A stretch of DNA of 35,093 nucleotides from Microgenomates group bacterium Gr01-1014_16 (GTDB lineage: Bacteria; Patescibacteriota; Microgenomatia; CAZETR01; Amesbacteraceae). The stretch spans positions 1 to 35,093 of the forward strand of contig VMGA01000010.1 of the NCBI GenBank assembly GCA_007376345.1. The letters run 5' to 3'. The stretch's first letter is position 1; every line of letters starts with the position of its first letter. Below, piece by piece: positions 1-6,426 of this stretch. The notes below the pieces were generated by a model. The model saw nothing but the letters and a program-made list of their open reading frames with translations, made no database searches and was not told the origin of the DNA. The position numbers and the translations under genes are program-made.

Positions 1-2
1 AT

Positions 3-1031
3 GCCAAAATCATTCATTACTGGGGAGCCAGCACTTCCAAAACAGCCCGGATCAAAAACATTTTTGCCGCCAGCCGGTTTTATTACTTTAAAAAACACTT
101 CGGTCTCCTCTCCGCACTGCTTGTCGAATTATTTTGTCGCCCTTCTTACCTCCTACTTCTTACCACTTTTATCTTAGGCGTTTATCTCCGTTTTACCGAA
201 ATTCCCAGATATTTGGCCTTTATCGGCGATCAAGCTTGGTTTTATCTCTCCGCCCGCGACGCCCTTATCTCCGGCAAATTTCCTCTTTTAGGGATTACAT
301 CCAGTATTACTTGGCTGCATCAAGGTCCTCTTTACACTTTCATGCTTATGCCTTCATTTATTTTTTCCAACTTCAGTCCCGTCGCCCCAGCCTATTTCAC
401 CAGTTTTCTCACCTCGGTCAATATAATCCTCATTTATTACCTGGCCGCCAAATTATTTAATCGCACGGCCGGTCTGGCTGCAGCCTCAATTTTCGTCGTC
501 CAGCCGTTTATCGTCCTCCAATCCCGCTTTCCCTACCACACTACCCCGGTATTCCTGTTTATTACAATCTTTTTCTTGTTAAAGGACCGTCCTTTTTGGG
601 CGGGCTTATTCTTAGGTCTTCTATATCAACTGCATTTATTGACTTTTATATTTTGGGTATTTATGAAACCCAAAATGCTCCCCGGATTTCTGTTGGGAAT
701 ATTACCCTTTCTTGTCGTCGGTCCCATTCAAATCTTCGGCATTTTTGTCTGGCTGGCCAAGCACTTTGTCACTGGCTTTTCGGGCAGTTACATTTCTGGT
801 GCCTATTGGGTCGTCCTCACAATACCAATTATTCTTGCTATCTCATTTCTCATCTCTCGTTTCTCCAAAAAATGGGCATATCTAATTACATTATTCATAA
901 TTCTCTATTCATTATTCAACCAGCAATTTACTAAAATGACCGGTTTCCAAGACGCTCTCAAAAACCCCGAAAGCAACGAATACATCTCCTGGTGGCTTGA
1001 AAGGCCACGCCTTTTTAATATAGTTAGATAG
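3..1031 (+). CDS. Glycosyltransferase fusion, GT2 C-terminus joined to GT39-like membrane domain (5' partial, 3' truncated)
   Basis: The frame is open from the first bases of the window to the stop at 1031 (342 codons), so the 5' end is missing. The first ~45 residues (IHYWGASTSK, then FYYFKKHFG) resemble the C-terminal end of a family 2 glycosyltransferase. The frame then continues into hydrophobic segments and the motif IGDQAWFYLSARDALISG followed by WLHQGPLYT, typical of GT39/ArnT-like polyprenyl-phosphate sugar transferases of the membrane. About eight hydrophobic segments are visible. GT39-like proteins usually run to about 500 residues; here the frame ends ERPRLFNIVR, and those last residues are encoded by the REP hairpin of the following transposase element, so the 3' part appears lost to insertion. 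The fusion could also be two overlapping genes with a non-ATG internal start. The substrate cannot be told. Confidence 0.6.
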   Translation, partial: AKIIHYWGASTSKTARIKNIFAASRFYYFKKHFGLLSALLVELFCRPSYLLLLTTFILGVYLRFTEIPRYLAFIGDQAWFYLSARDALISGKFPLLGITSSITWLHQGPLYTFMLMPSFIFSNFSPVAPAYFTSFLTSVNIILIYYLAAKLFNRTAGLAAASIFVVQPFIVLQSRFPYHTTPVFLFITIFFLLKDRPFWAGLFLGLLYQLHLLTFIFWVFMKPKMLPGFLLGILPFLVVGPIQIFGIFVWLAKHFVTGFSGSYISGAYWVVLTIPIILAISFLISRFSKKWAYLITLFIILYSLFNQQFTKMTGFQDALKNPESNEYISWWLERPRLFNIVR

Positions 1032-1788
1032 AGTATCCAAATTATGCCAGCCAAAAATTCCAGAAAACAATTCGTTGAGAATTCTTATTACCACATTTAC
1101 AACCGGGGCGTCGAGAAGAGACAAATATTTATGGACGAGATGGATTATTCAGTATTTATTTCCTATATAAAAAATTATTTATTACCCAAAGATGAAGAAG
1201 CCTTGCAGCAAACATTCTCAAATGAAAAATCAACGCCTAAACAAAAAGCTGACGCTCTCAAACTACTAAAGTTAAACAATTTTTCAGGAACAATTACATT
1301 CATCGCTTATTGTTTGATGGGCAACCATTTTCATTTCTTGGTTAAACAAACCATTGCAGATGGCATAGATAGATTTATGAACTCATTGATGACTCGATAT
1401 ACTATGTACTTCAATCGCAGGCATAAACGTGTCGGCCACTTATTTCAAGGAAACTACAAGGCAGTATTAGTCGAGACCGAAGTACAATTGCTTCACCTTA
1501 CTCGATATATTCATCAAAACCCAGCTTCAAAAGGCCACGCCTTTCAAGATTATCGGTACTCTTCTTACCAACAATATGTCTCGCCCAATCGTGTTGAATG
1601 GACAAAGCCCAATGAAGTATTGTCATATTTTTCCAAGCAAGGATTTAATTCATACGCTTCATTTGTAGGAGACAATTACACTTACGACTCGCTTCTAATG
1701 ATCTCAGGACTAACACTTGACGAATCAAACTAGATCAGAACATATCAATAAGGCGTGGCCTTTCAAAATAAATATCACGCCTATTGAT
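999..1788 (+). mobile_element. RAYT element bounded by inverted REP-like hairpins
   Basis: A tyrosine transposase gene is bracketed by inverted copies of a 15-nt hairpin sequence: GAAAGGCCACGCCTT at 999-1013 and its complement AAGGCGTGGCCTTTC at 1750-1764. A third copy lies inside the gene at 1530-1544. The right copy sits in a larger imperfect hairpin (TATCAATAAGGCGTG ... CACGCCTATTGATA, about 1743-1788). The left copy supplies the last codons of the upstream glycosyltransferase frame, so the element has probably inserted into that gene. Confidence 0.65.
1044..1733 (+). CDS. REP-associated tyrosine transposase (Y1/IS200-like, RAYT)
   Basis: This 229-residue protein belongs to the Y1 (HUH single-strand) transposase family that mobilises REP hairpins. 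The HUH-type pair is in LMGNHFHFLV (His95 and His97). The nucleophile is probably Tyr155 in LTRYIHQNP, and the family block GHLFQGNYKAVLVE lies just upstream. The N-terminus YYHIYNRGVEKRQIF is the usual family start. The gene begins 12 nt after the truncated glycosyltransferase stop and has REP-like hairpins on both sides and one in the coding region (encoding KGHAF). All key residues are present, so it may be active. It acts on DNA in the cytoplasm. Family call is firm; activity is inferred. Confidence 0.88.
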   Translation: MPAKNSRKQFVENSYYHIYNRGVEKRQIFMDEMDYSVFISYIKNYLLPKDEEALQQTFSNEKSTPKQKADALKLLKLNNFSGTITFIAYCLMGNHFHFLVKQTIADGIDRFMNSLMTRYTMYFNRRHKRVGHLFQGNYKAVLVETEVQLLHLTRYIHQNPASKGHAFQDYRYSSYQQYVSPNRVEWTKPNEVLSYFSKQGFNSYASFVGDNYTYDSLLMISGLTLDESN

Positions 1789-1830
1789 ACAAAGTTATTT
1801 TAATCTTGTGAATTCTGATAGAATTATTTC

Positions 1831-2352
1831 ATGCTAAACCAAAATCAGGAAAAATACTTGTCAACTATTCCCGCGGACAAAAAAGTGGTTATAAAACCCT
1901 ACGACCCCAAGTTAAAAGAGATTGCAGAGACAATAATTCGATCAGTCCACAGTATTGATCCCGATCTGGAAGTTTTGTTTATGGGAGCGGCAGAATTAGG
2001 AATCTCCGGGCAAGGCGACTTGGATTTATACATATTAAGTAAACCTAGTGAATTTGGAAAATATATATCAGGTTTAAAAGATGTGTTTGGTGAACCAGTA
2101 AAAGAAAAAGACACCTATGTAGCTTGGGAATTAATCAGAAACGAGATACCTGTGGAACTGTATTTAACTGATCCAGGTGATGAAATATATAACACTAGCA
2201 TGAAAGAGCAAATTGATATATTCAACATTCTAAAGTCTAATCCTGGCTTACTTAAAGAATATGAGGATCTGAAAATTCGTCTAAACGGCCAACTTTTCAG
2301 AGAATACCAAAGGCAAAAATATGAATTTTACAACCGAGTGCTGAGCCGGTGA
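1831..2352 (+). CDS. GrpB/UPF0157-like nucleotidyltransferase-fold protein
   Basis: A 173-residue soluble protein. VVIKPYDPKLKEIAETI at the start, GQGDLDLYIL in the middle and the tail REYQRQKYEFYNRVL match the layout of the GrpB family, which has a nucleotidyltransferase-like fold. The Asp pair in GDLDLYI is where this fold keeps its metal ligands. Members are often found alone or fused to dephospho-CoA kinase; the biochemical role is not settled. It follows the RAYT element after a ~100-nt gap containing a REP hairpin, and a GT2 gene begins 12 nt after its stop, so the two may be co-transcribed. Family assignment is moderate because the typical HxGSTAVPG segment is altered here to FMGAAELGISG. 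Confidence 0.6.
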   Translation: MLNQNQEKYLSTIPADKKVVIKPYDPKLKEIAETIIRSVHSIDPDLEVLFMGAAELGISGQGDLDLYILSKPSEFGKYISGLKDVFGEPVKEKDTYVAWELIRNEIPVELYLTDPGDEIYNTSMKEQIDIFNILKSNPGLLKEYEDLKIRLNGQLFREYQRQKYEFYNRVLSR

Positions 2353-2364
2353 TACAATTAGGCC

Positions 2365-3117
2365 ATGCTGACAGGCGTAGTCCTCACCCGCAACGAAGAA
2401 GCCAACCTAGACAAGTGTCTGACATCTCTAAAATTCTGCGACGAGATTTTGATTATCGATGACAATTCCACCGACAAAACCGCAGAAATTGCCAAAAACC
2501 ACGGCGCCAAAGTCGTCAAACACTCCTTAAACGCCGATTTTGCCACCCAACGCAACTTCGCTCTCTCCCAAATCAAATCCGGCCTGCCTGCCGGCAGGCA
2601 GGGTTGGATTCTTTTCTTAGACGCTGACGAGCTCGTTACTCCTGAACTCGCCTCAGAAATTACAAGGAGACTCCTTAAAGGAGACTCCTTTTTAGGCTAC
2701 CTCATTCCCAGACTGGATATTTTATGGGGAAAACAGCTTAAACACGGCGATACCAAAACCTCACTCCTCCGCCTGGCCCGCCATGGAGCAGGGGGGTGGG
2801 TTGGAAAAGTTCATGAAACTTGGCAAGTTTCCGGAACCACTTCAACTCTTAAAAATTCTCTTCTCCACTATCCCCACCCAACCATAACCGATTTTTTACA
2901 TCATATAAATTTTTACTCCACGCTCCGCGCTCAAGAACTTAAAAACCAAAATCATCGTACTAATATTCTTGAGATTATATTTTATCCAATATTTAAATTT
3001 TTATATCTTTGGATTTGGAAATTGGGATTTGCGGACGGAAATCAGGGATTTATGTCCGCTATGATGATGGCCTTTTACTCCTTTCTGGTTCGCGGCAAAT
3101 TATATTTGCAAAAATGA
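2365..3117 (+). CDS. Family 2 glycosyltransferase (WaaE/KdtX-like) with an in-frame palindromic insert
   Basis: A 250-residue GT-A fold glycosyltransferase. The nucleotide-sugar binding start MLTGVVLTRNEEANLDKCL, the block IIDDNSTDKTAEIAK and the metal-binding region LFLDADE are clear. It probably adds a sugar to a surface glycan on the cytoplasmic face; the C-terminal hydrophobic segment near residues 205-245 may associate with the membrane. Between SQIKS and WILFLDADE there is an extra GLPAGRQG encoded by a perfect 20-bp palindrome (2583-2602); relatives normally run straight into the DADE motif. The stop overlaps the start of the O-antigen ligase-like gene by ATGA, which supports an operon for envelope polysaccharide. 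Confidence 0.82.
   Translation: MLTGVVLTRNEEANLDKCLTSLKFCDEILIIDDNSTDKTAEIAKNHGAKVVKHSLNADFATQRNFALSQIKSGLPAGRQGWILFLDADELVTPELASEITRRLLKGDSFLGYLIPRLDILWGKQLKHGDTKTSLLRLARHGAGGWVGKVHETWQVSGTTSTLKNSLLHYPHPTITDFLHHINFYSTLRAQELKNQNHRTNILEIIFYPIFKFLYLWIWKLGFADGNQGFMSAMMMAFYSFLVRGKLYLQK
2583..2602. repeat. Perfect 20-bp palindrome inside the GT2 coding region
   Basis: CCTGCCTGCCGGCAGGCAGG is a perfect palindrome located in frame in the GT2 gene, where it encodes LPAGRQ. It keeps the frame open and sits immediately before the conserved metal-binding segment, so it looks like an inserted repeat unit and not ancestral sequence. Confidence 0.8.
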
Positions 3118-4280
3118 CCTTTCTAGTCTATCTTCTTCTCGGATTTTCTGTCTTAATCGGTAATGTTTACAAATTTTCACTCTTTTCACCGGACATCCGC
3201 ATCTCTTTTCTCGACATCTCCGTCACGCTCATTACCATTATTTCATGGCGTCGTAACTATACTTCAACTATTAAACAATTTAGCCATCTAACCAAGCCAA
3301 TATTTATATTTTTTTCCGTCTGCCTTCTTTCTCTTATCCCCGCCTTCTTTCGCTACGGTCAAATTCCGGCTTTAGTTGGTCTCCTGTATTCCCTTCGTTG
3401 GCTCGTCTACAGTCTGTTTTTTATCAGCCTCTGTCTGCTCAAGATACCCATCCGCCGTCTTATTATCTTAATCTCCTGCATTCTCGTGTTCACCGGTCTA
3501 GCCCAGTACATATTTATTCCTGACACTCGCTTTCTTTTTGCTCTAAACTGGGATGACCACTTTAATCGGGTCATCGGAACTATTTTAGACCCCGGTTTTC
3601 TCGGACTCCTCTACGTTTTCATACTGCTTTTCACAAAAAATAAAGTCCTCTGGATCGCTTCTTTTATTGCGTTAGTTCTCACATACTCCCGTGCCAGTTA
3701 TCTGGCTTACATCGCCGGCTACGCCTTTTCAAAAAGATCATTTATTAAGATCCTGTTACTACTTACGATTACGGTTACACTTTTGCCGCGGCCGGGCGGC
3801 GACGGTGTCAAACTCGAACGCGTCTATTCTATTTTCTCCCGTTTTGGCTCATGGCAACAAGCCCTACGTATCTTTTCTGACCACCCGATACTTGGAGTTG
3901 GCTTCAACGTCTACCGCTATGCCCAACGTGACTATGGTTTCGAAAATGATCTCAAATGGCTAGTCAGCCACGCCAATGCTGGCTCCGACTCGTCCCTGCT
4001 TTTTATCCTCGCCACCACCGGCCTCCTCGGCTTCACCGTTTATCTCTGGTATTTCTATCGACTCACAACCCACAACCCACAACTTACACCCGCTGTCGTA
4101 GCTCTCCTCGTCCACTCCATATTTCTAAATTCCTTATTTTACCCCTTCGTCCTCCTCTGGCTGGCCCTGGTTATGGCCGATAATTTACAACCATCTCCTT
4201 CTCCGTCCGGTTCCCCGCCTCATCCACAGCCACGATCTTCAGCCGGTTCTCACCGGAAACGAGTGCCAATTGCCACTTAA
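3114..4280 (+). CDS. O-antigen ligase/polymerase-like membrane protein (Wzy_C family)
   Basis: The ATG at 3114 overlaps the GT2 stop (ATGA), giving a protein of 388 residues with about ten hydrophobic segments. The loop HPILGVGFNVYRYA followed by SHANAGSDSSLLFILATTGLLG is the signature region of the O-antigen ligase/Wzy family, which transfers or polymerises lipid-linked glycans on the outer face of the membrane. The last ~35 residues (PSPSPSGSPPHPQPRSS and on) are low complexity. They are read antisense to the C-terminus of the convergent surface-protein gene, a 110-bp 3' overlap, so this tail may be a fortuitous read-on. It probably works with the upstream GT2 on a surface polysaccharide. 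Confidence 0.75.
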   Translation: MTFLVYLLLGFSVLIGNVYKFSLFSPDIRISFLDISVTLITIISWRRNYTSTIKQFSHLTKPIFIFFSVCLLSLIPAFFRYGQIPALVGLLYSLRWLVYSLFFISLCLLKIPIRRLIILISCILVFTGLAQYIFIPDTRFLFALNWDDHFNRVIGTILDPGFLGLLYVFILLFTKNKVLWIASFIALVLTYSRASYLAYIAGYAFSKRSFIKILLLLTITVTLLPRPGGDGVKLERVYSIFSRFGSWQQALRIFSDHPILGVGFNVYRYAQRDYGFENDLKWLVSHANAGSDSSLLFILATTGLLGFTVYLWYFYRLTTHNPQLTPAVVALLVHSIFLNSLFYPFVLLWLALVMADNLQPSPSPSGSPPHPQPRSSAGSHRKRVPIAT

Positions 4281-4881
4281 ATTCTCCATTTGCGTTCACC
4301 GCGACCCATCTGTCATTAATAATCAGCCTGGCGTTGGAATCAGTCTTGCCCACCACCTCTACCCGGTTACTGTCCGTAACTTCGGCTCCATCATCAGGGT
4401 AATCTATGGCCAATTTTGGCGGTTCGGCCAAGTACTTCAGGTTTATCGGTCTGGACTCACCGCTTTTATTACCGGCCGGGTCTACAGCCACCGCGATAAA
4501 CAGATTACTACCATTGTCCAGCTTCACATCCCGCACCTCAAACCTGCCGTCGTCACCGGCCTCCACACTGCCCACTGATTTAGAATTTCGAGTTAGCACC
4601 ACCCTGGCCCCGCTCTCCGAATATCCCCAAATATTTTGCACCGCACTGTTAGTCGCCGAATAAGAAATTTCTACTGTAGGAGGAGCCGGCGGGATCAAAT
4701 CGGTTTTTCCTCCCCCTTGCCTGGCAGCGTTCATGTCACCGATAAAAACCGCCAACTTCACCAAGACCGGTATTCCAAACATTATTACCAACCCGATCAC
4801 TCCTATAGTGCCTAGAATCATCAAAGCCGCCATTTGAAAATTACGTTTTTCTTCAAGTCTGTTCAGTCTGCTCCTGTACAT
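4171..4881 (-). CDS. Membrane-anchored surface protein with tandem Ig-like domains
   Basis: A 236-residue protein with a short basic N-terminus (MYRSRLNRLEEKRN), one long hydrophobic segment at about residues 17-47 and then an extracytoplasmic region. Two bacterial Ig-like (glucodextranase B/Big-type) repeats follow, each ending in a block like NLFIAVAVDPAGNKSGES and NRLKIVAVDEAGNRTEKE. No enzymatic motif is present. A structural or adhesive role outside the membrane is inferred. Its 3' end overlaps the O-antigen ligase-like gene by 110 bp in convergent orientation. It starts just upstream of tRNA-Thr, divergently from it. Confidence 0.65.
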   Translation of the reverse strand: MYRSRLNRLEEKRNFQMAALMILGTIGVIGLVIMFGIPVLVKLAVFIGDMNAARQGGGKTDLIPPAPPTVEISYSATNSAVQNIWGYSESGARVVLTRNSKSVGSVEAGDDGRFEVRDVKLDNGSNLFIAVAVDPAGNKSGESRPINLKYLAEPPKLAIDYPDDGAEVTDSNRVEVVGKTDSNARLIINDRWVAVNANGEFKWQLALVSGENRLKIVAVDEAGNRTEKEMVVNYRP

Positions 4882-4899
4882 CTGTTAAAATTATACAGC

Positions 4900-4971
4900 G
4901 CCGAGGTAGCTCAGTGGTAGAGCAAGTCTTTCGTAAAGATTAGGTCGTGGGTTCAAGTCCCACCCTCGGCT
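4900..4971 (+). tRNA. tRNA-Thr (anticodon CGT)
   Basis: A full cloverleaf is visible. Acceptor GCCGAGG (4900-4906) pairs with CCTCGGC (4964-4970), and the discriminator is T4971. The D arm is GCTC...GAGC. The anticodon stem AGTCT/AGATT encloses the loop TTCGTAA, giving anticodon CGT (4932-4934, reads ACG, Thr). The T arm is GTGGG-TTCAAGT-CCCAC. A complete CCA is not encoded. The 3' end of the convergent NUDIX-like gene lies antisense to its 3' half. Confidence 0.95.
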
Positions 4972-5374
4972 CATCATCCCTGGCTTGGGCGGCAATCACC
5001 CTCCCGGCCACCACGATATCGTGCTTGGCCTGGGGCGAAAGCGCCAATTTTGTAATCTGTTTAAAGTTAAACCAAGCCAGATTTACCTCGTTGCGAGCCC
5101 TGTAGTCTCTCAGCTGATCGACCGGTGCATAAAAAATATAATAAGTTTTATGCAGAGAAGGATTAAAATAATCATAAACCGGATAAGTACGTTTTACCCC
5201 GGCTGTATTTACCAATACCCCCTTGACAATTTTCTCAAAAAAAGCTTGGGGATTCTTCATGTCACTCACGCCGCCAAACATCTCCCAATCCGAGTTAGGG
5301 GATTTTTGCAAAAGCAGAACCTGTTGAGATTCAGAATGGTACAAAAACCCGGCTACGTAATACGACTTGACCAC
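4940..5374 (-). CDS. Degenerate NUDIX-fold protein ending inside tRNA-Thr
   Basis: A 144-residue protein. VAGFLYHSESQQVLLLQK followed by WEMFGGVSD resembles the N-terminal half of a NUDIX hydrolase. The Nudix box itself is not conserved: the region GGVSDMKNPQAFFEKIV lacks the REUXEE glutamates, so phosphohydrolase activity is doubtful. The last residues, EPRVGLEPTT, are the antisense reading of tRNA-Thr, and the stop (4940-4942) lies inside that tRNA, so the true C-terminus is uncertain. It is divergent from the RRM gene, which starts 42 nt away. It could be a nucleotide-binding or structural NUDIX homologue. Confidence 0.55.
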   Translation of the reverse strand: MVKSYYVAGFLYHSESQQVLLLQKSPNSDWEMFGGVSDMKNPQAFFEKIVKGVLVNTAGVKRTYPVYDYFNPSLHKTYYIFYAPVDQLRDYRARNEVNLAWFNFKQITKLALSPQAKHDIVVAGRVIAAQARDDEPRVGLEPTT

Positions 5375-5416
5375 GCCCAGTAGTATATACCAACAAACTG
5401 TGATACACTAGCCCAA

Positions 5417-5782
5417 ATGGCAGCCAAACTTTTTGTAGGCGGACTATCCTGGGACACAACCGACGATTCTCTTAAGACTTTTTTCGCCCAGGCAGGCAAT
5501 GTAATTTCAGCCTCTGTCATTTCCGACAAATTCACCGGCCGCTCCAAAGGCTTCGGGTTTGTGGAAATGGGCTCCGAAGAAGAAGCCAAACAGGCCGTAG
5601 CCAAGCTCAACGGCCAAATGCTGGACGGGCGAACCATCGCCGTCAACGAGGCCAGACCCCAGGTTCCCAGAAGTAACGATTTCCGCCGCCCAGATCGCAG
5701 GCCGGCTCAAGGCAACTCCAGGGGTGGATTCAACCGAGACCGTTCCGATCGTGGCGGCCCCCACCGCTCCTTCTCCCATTAA
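5417..5782 (+). CDS. RRM RNA-binding protein with Arg/Gly-rich tail
   Basis: A 121-residue protein with a single RNA recognition motif (about residues 3-80): RNP2 is LFVGGL (5-10) and RNP1 is KGFGFVEM (44-51), with the aromatic residues that stack on RNA bases retained. The C-terminal ~40 residues are rich in Arg, Gly, Asp and Ser (RRPDRRPAQGNSRGGFNRD), as in cyanobacterial and CPR cold-inducible RNA-binding proteins. It likely binds single-stranded RNA in the cytoplasm; targets are unknown. Its stop lies 37 nt before the left end of integrative element 1. In the reconstructed host locus it would be convergent with the LysM gene. Confidence 0.9.
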   Translation: MAAKLFVGGLSWDTTDDSLKTFFAQAGNVISASVISDKFTGRSKGFGFVEMGSEEEAKQAVAKLNGQMLDGRTIAVNEARPQVPRSNDFRRPDRRPAQGNSRGGFNRDRSDRGGPHRSFSH

Positions 5783-5818
5783 AAACTTCTAAAAAACCTT
5801 CATTATGGAATTTTTTGT

Positions 5819-5945
5819 TGAGCTGATTTTTAAAAAAGTTCGCACTGATTTTCGGGATTCACCGTAATGCTGCAGCTCGCTGCGCTCGCTTTTGGCTCCG
5901 GCTCGGCTGCGGCCTCGCCTCCGCCATTTTTTGCGCGCGCCGTGT
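5819..5945 (+). repeat. Left end of element 1 (inverted relative of the recombinase 3' end)
   Basis: Read on the minus strand this stretch resembles the 3' end of the recombinase genes: it has GCGCGCGCAAAAAA (complement at 5927-5940) and then a frame reading ISANFFKNQL, comparable to GSDYFLTDRQL in recombinase 1. Read on the plus strand it supplies the tail ELIFKKVRTDFRDSP that the recombinase would carry in the circular form. It is nearly identical to the reversed segment 12635-12743 of the internal cassette. It is therefore an attL half-site plus an imperfect terminal inverted repeat. Confidence 0.65.
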
Positions 5946-6421
5946 GCGACTGCCGTCGCACCAAGACCGAGAATTTTAAGTACGAACTGAATTTTCAAGT
6001 AACACAAGTATTTTACAACATTCCAGACAGCCCACCCACCCGAATACAAAGGGTGGCGGCGACCCCACTTCCGTTCGCAGGGCTCCCTAGGGGGACCCTT
6101 GCCCATGTTTCAGCTGTTCTAGCAACTCTTCGCAATCCCTTCCGAACTAAATGCAGTTCTACTAAGTCAGCTCACTCCAGCGGGGTATCCGCTTTTTCGC
6201 CCCCGCCTTCTTTATCCTTACCCCATCTCGGGTCCGGACGGCTTCGCGAGGACTCTCAACGGTTCGGGCCGGAGTTCTGATTCCTTAGAAAGACCCGGCC
6301 CTCACGTGGGTCGGGCCCGCTTCTTCGCAAGCCTTCAAAAATTCCAAGGGAGTTCCTGTCGCGGGCCCTCCTTTTTAGCTGGTGCTCTCCGATACTGGGG
6401 CGGGGGCGGCGGACGCCGCCA
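5946..6421 (-). other. Conserved structured noncoding block A
   Basis: No convincing reading frame. Three sub-blocks match block B of element 2: 6031-6070 (ending GGTGGCGGCGACCCCAC), 6181-6260 (GCCCCCGCC, then ACCCCATC, GGGTCCG and CGCGAGGAC) and 6367-6421 (ending GGGGCGGGGGC then GGCGGCGGACGCCGCC). GCCCCCGCC in the middle block is complementary to GGCGGGGGC in the last block, and GGGGTA (6183-6188) pairs with TACCCC; both pairings recur in block B. The orientation of any RNA is unknown; a minus-strand transcript would begin with the GGCGGCG hairpin. Confidence 0.55.
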
Positions 6422-6426
6422 CAAAA

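Noticed and set aside
5789-6106. Minus-strand frame of 105 codons across block A
   Set aside because: Its middle is GC-rich noncoding sequence conserved as nucleotide blocks, not as protein, and its end is the relic of a recombinase tail in a different frame. No family resemblance.
5946-6420. CRISPR array or direct-repeat array in the repeat-rich noncoding regions
   Set aside because: No regularly spaced direct repeats; the repeats are inverted and unequal.
5946-6421. tmRNA, RNase P RNA or group II intron as explanation for blocks A and B
   Set aside because: No tRNA-like ends, no RNase P conserved regions, no domain V motif, and the block is duplicated beside mobile-element ends.
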